NCBI GenBank assembly: GCA_029287875.1
Contig: JARFQH010000065.1
Span: 1-9,396 of the forward strand
DNA from: Desulfobacteraceae bacterium
GTDB lineage: Bacteria; Desulfobacterota; Desulfobacteria; Desulfobacterales; SG8-13
Direction: 5' to 3'
Length of the DNA: 9,396 nucleotides
Position 1 is the stretch's first letter. Each line of letters starts with the position of its first letter. This document shows positions 6,598 through 9,396 of the stretch, piece after piece. Below the pieces are notes generated by a model. The model worked only from the letters and a program-made list of their open reading frames with translations. It ran no database searches and was not told where the DNA came from. Both the position numbers and the translations under genes were made by a program.

Positions 6598-7766
6598 CGA
6601 AGGAAGAAGGAAAAAAGTGGCCGATCTTACTGGTGGATGACGAAGAGGACATCCGCGATGTGCTCAGTGTGTCGATTACGGACATGGGCTATACGGTCCA
6701 TGAGGCCGAAACCGGTGAGCAGGCCATCGATATTTTCCGGCAAATCGATCCGCCGATTGTGATGACCGACATCAAGATGCCGGGTATGGACGGGATCGAA
6801 CTGCTTCAAAAAATAAAGCGCGAAAACCCGGAAACCGAGGTCGTGATGATCACCGGACATGGCGATATGGACCTGGCGATAAAGAGCCTGAAGTTCGAAG
6901 CCACCGATTTTATCACCAAGCCGATCAACGTGGAGGCGCTGGAGATCGCCCTGAAGCGGGTGCAGGACAAGATTGTCATGAAGCGGCAGCTCAAGGCCTA
7001 CACCCAGAATCTCGAGGCGCTGGTGCGGGAAAAGACCGAACTGCAGGATCACCTGTCATCCCTCGGTCTGATGATCGGCTCGATCTCTCACGGGATCAAG
7101 GGGTTGCTGACCGGGCTGGACGGGGGTATGTACCTGGTTGAATCCGGCTTTTCCAAGGAAAACCAGGATCAGATCAAAGAAGGATGGGAAACGGTCAAGC
7201 TGATGGTCGATCGTATCCGCAAGATGGTCCTTGACATTCTCTACTTTGCCAAGGAAAGGGACCTGCGTTGGGAGCGGGTCGACCCCCTTAGTTTCGCGGA
7301 GGACCTCGCCGCCACCTTTGCGCCCAAGGCCAAGAATCAGGATATCGAGTTTGTCCGGGAATTCGATGAGACGGTCGGTGAGTTCGAGATCGATGCCGGC
7401 TACATTCATTCGGCCTTGACGAACATCCTCGAAAATGCCGTGGATGCCTGCACCAAAGATGTCGCCAAGACCTACCACAAGATCGTTTTCGGCGTTCGCC
7501 AGGATGCAAACCACGTGATTTTTGCCGTATTCGACAACGGGGTCGGCATGGACGCCGACACCGTTTCCAAGCTCTTTACTCCTTTCTTCTCTTCCAAGGG
7601 TCGCCGCGGAACCGGTCTGGGACTGTTTATCTCCCATAAAATCGTCCGGCAGCACGGTGGTGAGATCCAGGTCAAATCCACCCCCGGTCAGGGGACGCTT
7701 TTCACGATCAAGATTCCGAAAACCCTTCCGGAGTCGGTGAAGAACCCGGCGGCTGTAGCCAAATAG
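6594..7766 (+). CDS. Response-regulator receiver / histidine-kinase hybrid
   Basis: Soluble signalling protein of 390 residues with an N-terminal receiver domain and a C-terminal kinase module. The receiver (~10-125) keeps the acidic pair D15-D16, phospho-acceptor D59 (MTDIKMPG), T87 and K109. A linker coiled coil (~125-155) leads to an H-box variant with H166 (ISHGIKGLLTG) and an HATPase with N-box NILENAVDA, G1 DNGVGMD, F-box LFTPFFSSK and G2 GTGLGLFIS. There is no DNA-binding, GGDEF or AAA+ output. It is probably phosphorylated by the upstream kinase, with which it overlaps by ATGA, and then passes the signal to an unseen partner. ATG 6594 has AGGGGA just upstream. No transmembrane segment is visible. 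Confidence 0.88.
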   Translation: MTKEEGKKWPILLVDDEEDIRDVLSVSITDMGYTVHEAETGEQAIDIFRQIDPPIVMTDIKMPGMDGIELLQKIKRENPETEVVMITGHGDMDLAIKSLKFEATDFITKPINVEALEIALKRVQDKIVMKRQLKAYTQNLEALVREKTELQDHLSSLGLMIGSISHGIKGLLTGLDGGMYLVESGFSKENQDQIKEGWETVKLMVDRIRKMVLDILYFAKERDLRWERVDPLSFAEDLAATFAPKAKNQDIEFVREFDETVGEFEIDAGYIHSALTNILENAVDACTKDVAKTYHKIVFGVRQDANHVIFAVFDNGVGMDADTVSKLFTPFFSSKGRRGTGLGLFISHKIVRQHGGEIQVKSTPGQGTLFTIKIPKTLPESVKNPAAVAK

Positions 7767-7800
7767 CTTCCATCCACGTTATCATTAAAGGCGCTGATCA

Positions 7801-7817
7801 ATTTCCCTTTCGGAAAT
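7801..7817 (+). terminator. Weak stem-loop after the two-component genes
   Basis: ATTTCC (7801-7806) and GGAAAT (7812-7817) form a 6-bp stem with a 5-nt loop, 34 bp after the stop of the receiver-kinase gene. There is no clean T-run after it, only a scattered ATTTTC, so a terminator role is tentative. It is the first candidate downstream of the gene string. Confidence 0.25.
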
Positions 7818-7839
7818 GGGACATTTTCTGCAAATTCAA

Positions 7840-7894
7840 GGAAATCATTGATTTGTGTGTAGGCATACTACTGTATGCCGCACAAACGATTTCC
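7840..7894. repeat. Interrupted hairpin, three paired segments
   Basis: Three consecutive arm pairs are perfectly complementary: GGAAATC (7840-7846) with GATTTCC (7888-7894); TTTGTG (7852-7857) with CACAAA (7881-7886); and GGCATAC (7862-7868) with GTATGCC (7873-7879), closing on a 4-nt TACT loop. The interruptions are asymmetric: 5 nt against 1, and 4 nt against 1, always longer on the left. Twenty base pairs in 55 nt is well above chance. It could be an RNA 3'-end structure or a REP/MITE-type element; GTAG occurs at the base of the top stem. Confidence 0.6.
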
Positions 7895-8002
7895 AGCCCT
7901 GTCACGTCTTTAGTCACGTCTTAGGCGTGATTGACGCCAGCCTGTTCCGAAGCAAGTGGGGAGTTGCGGAAAAGGACCATTTGTGGACGGAAACCTATTA
8001 AT

Positions 8003-8029
8003 TTGACAAGAAGGTATAACTGTTATACC
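8003..8029 (+). promoter_or_regulatory. Sigma70-type promoter with overlapping palindromic operator
   Basis: A perfect TTGACA (-35) lies at 8003-8008. An extended -10 (TG-T-TATACC, hexamer 8024-8029) follows after a 15-bp spacer, which is short but tolerable with an extended -10. The -10 lies in a perfect palindrome, GGTATAAC-T-GTTATACC (8013-8029). A palindrome over the -10 ahead of a toxin-antitoxin pair is where a ribbon-helix-helix antitoxin would bind to autorepress. The promoter role is inferred from sequence only. Confidence 0.6.
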
Positions 8030-8034
8030 AAAAA

Positions 8035-8317
8035 ATTTTACGGTTCAAATACGACAAAGCAAAAAGTTAAAAACTGAAAAAAGACCCGAGACGAAAAATT
8101 GGATTCGAAGAAGTCAAAGAAATTTGGACACCATTACCATTATGTAGACGTTCGATCCGATAATCTTGAACAATTTCGTGTGATAGGGTGGGTAAAGGAT
8201 AAATTGTTTACCGTCATATATGAGGCCAGAGAAGATATGGCAGGCGAGTATTACCAGCTTGTAACACTTTGGAAATCGACAAAACAGGAGGAAGAATTAT
8301 ATGAGAAAAACAGCTAA
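8035..8317 (+). pseudogene. brnT: Broken BrnT-family toxin gene
   Basis: The product would be a small ribonuclease-type toxin of the BrnT family, but the reading frame is disrupted. In the frame of base 8041 the DNA encodes a BrnT-like N-terminus (RFKYDKAKS, stop, KLKKDPRRKIGFEEVKEIW). The stop is TAA at 8068-8070. Near 8125-8131 the homology jumps by +1 into another frame, which encodes the rest (HHYHYVDVRSDNLEQFRVIGW through YYQLVTLWKSTKQEEELYEKNS). No ATG is found where the start should be; ATT at 8035 may be a mutated start. The C-terminal half survives as a 72-codon frame from TTG 8099 to 8317. Its 3' end overlaps the antitoxin start by 17 nt, the usual toxin-first BrnTA layout. The family call rests on remembered family features. 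Confidence 0.65.
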
Positions 8318-8567
8318 AAAAAAGAAACCCACTGCCGACGAGATTGCTGAAAAGGCGATAAGCGGCGAAGATATTTCCCGGTTTTTTACCAGTAAAGGCG
8401 ACATGAGGCCCTCGCTTAAAAGGGTAAATGTTGATTTTACACTGGATATGATAAAGGAATTAGATGCCGTTGCAAAGGAGTTAAACATTAGTCGTCAAGC
8501 CGTAATCAAAGCATATCTGCGTCAAGCTTTAGACCAGCATTATTTAGCCCGGCAAAGTTCGCCGTAA
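8301..8567 (+). CDS. brnA: BrnA/CopG-type ribbon-helix-helix antitoxin
   Basis: An 88-residue protein: a basic N-terminus (RKTAKKKK), an acidic middle, and a ribbon-helix-helix DNA-binding fold. The strand is KRVNVDF (~40-46), helix 1 is ~48-60 and helix 2 is ~64-79 (SRQAVIKAYLRQALD). Antitoxins of this type neutralise BrnT and repress their own promoter as dimers; the palindrome at 8013-8029 is a fitting target. ATG 8301 has a strong AGGAGG (8286-8291) at 9-nt spacing, inside the toxin frame. The gene is intact although its toxin partner is broken. Its 3' end overlaps the remnant recombinase frame on the other strand. Symbol by family resemblance only. Confidence 0.75.
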   Translation: MRKTAKKKKPTADEIAEKAISGEDISRFFTSKGDMRPSLKRVNVDFTLDMIKELDAVAKELNISRQAVIKAYLRQALDQHYLARQSSP

Positions 8568-8589
8568 ACATTATAGAGTGTTTCGGTTG

Positions 8590-8742
8590 CATGGCCATAG
8601 GGACGTCGGAGTGGCCCAATAATGCCTGAACGTATTTCCTGATCCAGTCGCAATAGGCCCGTTCGGTATGGATCGAATAATGATGAAGTCTCATGAAACA
8701 TCGAACCTCATCAAGCAGCTTTTCCTCTTTTTGTGTCGACAT
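8590..8742 (-). pseudogene. Internally deleted tyrosine recombinase (integron/phage integrase-like) remnant
   Basis: Read on the minus strand from ATG at 8742-8740, the frame encodes KEEKLLDEVRCFMRLHHYSIHTERAYCDWIRKY, a typical SAM-like N-terminal domain of integron/phage-type tyrosine recombinases. It then joins directly to VQALLGHSDV, the motif just before the catalytic tyrosine at the C-terminus. The ~200 central residues with the catalytic R/K/H residues are missing. After the LLGHSDV motif the sequence (PMAMQPKHS...) no longer resembles an integrase and the expected TTMIYTH is absent. The open frame runs on to a TGA at 8506, overlapping the antitoxin gene. No good ribosome site is seen. 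It is non-functional as a recombinase. Confidence 0.7.
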
Positions 8743-8826
8743 TTGATATAATATGAAGTAGTTATGGTTAAAATATCTAATCCTCGACCAGCAATACCAG
8801 TTCAATCCTTGTAAATCGAGGCAAAT

Positions 8827-8874
8827 CGATTAGCAGGGCAAACTTGCCCGAATGTCCGATTATCAGGGTAAATT
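8827..8874. repeat. Two 18-bp imperfect direct repeats, insertion-sequence-end-like
   Basis: CGATTAGCAGGGCAAACT (8827-8844) and CGATTATCAGGGTAAATT (8857-8874) match at 15 of 18 positions with a 30-bp period. Between them lies a GGGCAA-AC-TTGCCC palindrome (8836-8849). Spaced short repeats containing CGGATTATC-like cores occur at the ends of IS21-family elements (from memory), so this may be a leftover IS end. No transposase is present. Confidence 0.4.
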
Positions 8875-8919
8875 GACTTGATAATAAATGGTTGGGCTAT
8901 AAAAATTGGGGGAAAATAC

Positions 8920-9285
8920 ATGAAACTGTACTGGGTTACAACGGAGGACCATGACGAAGACTGGTTCATCGTTGCTTCATCTATAGAAGAGGCGTCTAAA
9001 TATCACGAAAATATGGAAGGCTATGATCCAGGTGACGCAAAGGCAGAAGAAATACTGGATATTCCGGAAGATGTTCCTGCCGAAACCGGTTGGCCTTCTG
9101 ATGAACTTTTACTTGAGGTAGGTGCTAAATTTTTACTCAATGATCAATCAAGAGTCGTAGAAATTGCAGGAAGGAAGTTTTGCGAGGGCATGTTGGAAGC
9201 TACTCTAAATGAGATTAATGATGACTTATTCGAGGAACATGGTGGCGAGCGGCTGAACAAAACGAAAAAACCACTGCTTCATTAA
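8920..9285 (+). CDS. Conserved-looking hypothetical protein, 121 aa
   Basis: I do not recognise this protein. ATG 8920 is preferred over the in-frame TTG at 8878 because GGGGGAA (8908-8914) sits directly upstream and the protein then opens MKLYWVTTEDHDEDWFIVAS. It is acidic and soluble, with no membrane segment, signal peptide or cysteine cluster; one cysteine is in KFCEGM. The opening strand plus IEEASKYHENMEGYD helix looks like a small alpha/beta fold. It stands alone in the AT-rich island between an IS-end-like repeat and a transposase remnant, and its codon use is AT-rich unlike the hdr genes, suggesting transfer. Accessory or mobile cargo is the likeliest status. Confidence 0.6.
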   Translation: MKLYWVTTEDHDEDWFIVASSIEEASKYHENMEGYDPGDAKAEEILDIPEDVPAETGWPSDELLLEVGAKFLLNDQSRVVEIAGRKFCEGMLEATLNEINDDLFEEHGGERLNKTKKPLLH

Positions 9286-9353
9286 TGTTAATTGGTTTTA
9301 AACTCTTGCATAAATTCTTTATATACTTAACAAATCAGGATATTGTCTGAAAC

Positions 9354-9396
9354 ATGCCACGAAGAGCCGAATAGATGCACCCGGTGCCTTGCATCA
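9354..9396 (+). pseudogene. Start of a frameshifted REP-associated (RAYT/Y1) transposase
   Basis: From ATG 9354 the codons read MPRRAE and then stop (TAG at 9372). Skipping to the frame at 9371 gives IDAPGALHH to the window end. Together these give MPRRA-x-IDAPGALHH, the characteristic N-terminus of Y1/TnpA_REP transposases (usually MPRRARIDAPGALHH, from memory). One base appears missing between GCC (9366-9368) and ATA (9371-9373), where an arginine codon is expected. The rest of the gene is outside the window, so later lesions are unknown. A frameshift this early would silence it unless translation restarts. Confidence 0.6.

Larger units (their letters stand above)
7767..8034. other. AT-rich intergenic region with hairpins
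   Basis: No gene is seen in this ~270-bp stretch. It holds a small stem-loop (7801-7817), a larger interrupted hairpin (7840-7894), a direct repeat GTCACGTCTT (7901-7910 and 7913-7922), a short TCACG/CGTGA inverted pair (7914-7930), and then the promoter of the toxin-antitoxin locus. It marks the change from GC-rich coding DNA to the AT-rich island. Confidence 0.7.

Noticed and set aside
8878..8919. TTG start adding 14 residues to the 121-aa protein
   Set aside because: It falls within the IS-end-like sequence and lacks a ribosome site; ATG 8920 has GGGGGAA upstream.
9267..9299. AAAACCA/TGGTTTT stem as a terminator of the 121-aa gene
   Set aside because: The 7-bp AT-rich stem spans a 19-nt loop and overlaps the stop codon; too weak to call.

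Overview
The window looks like a piece of chromosome from an anaerobic, sulfate-reducing-type deltaproteobacterium (Desulfobacterota, probably Desulfobacterales). This is inferred from an HdrA/HdrC/HdrB electron-transfer cluster, from haem-motif (CxxCH) sensor kinases, and from the style of the proteins; no rRNA or marker gene is present to confirm it. The first ~7.8 kb is GC-rich, densely coding and entirely on the + strand. From about 7.77 kb the DNA becomes visibly AT-rich, gene-poor and full of broken genes, as expected of an acquired island.

Layout. (1) Positions 1-2153: the 3' part of a very large HdrA-like flavin/iron-sulfur protein. It carries the tail of one HdrA module followed by a complete second module and a C-terminal 2[4Fe-4S] ferredoxin domain. 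(2) Positions 2154-2728: 575 bp without a credible gene. It holds a GC-rich palindrome, two related blocks of 9-bp tandem units, a long imperfect inverted repeat, and a 67-bp direct repeat. (3) Positions 2729-4185: hdrC and hdrB, overlapping by ATGA. (4) Positions 4249-7766: a membrane sensor histidine kinase with two possible haem motifs, then, again overlapping by ATGA, a receiver-kinase hybrid without a DNA-binding output. (5) Positions 7767-9396: a complex hairpin; a promoter with an overlapping perfect palindrome; a toxin-antitoxin locus of BrnT/BrnA type whose toxin gene is broken while the antitoxin gene is intact; an internally deleted tyrosine recombinase on the minus strand; IS-end-like repeats; one small unknown gene; and the frameshifted first codons of a REP-associated (RAYT/Y1) transposase at the window edge.

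How the parts fit. HdrA, HdrC and HdrB would form a cytoplasmic heterodisulfide-reductase-like complex. HdrB provides the noncubane Fe-S active site, HdrC wires it, and the flavin protein HdrA splits or merges electron pairs. The two-component genes immediately downstream on the same strand could sense redox state outside the cytoplasm and signal to an unseen output; a link to Hdr function is inference from position only. The AT-rich end appears to be a decaying mobile-element landing zone. The most noteworthy observations are the degraded toxin gene next to its intact antitoxin, the deletion-joined recombinase remnant, and the unusual repeat architecture between hdrA and hdrC.
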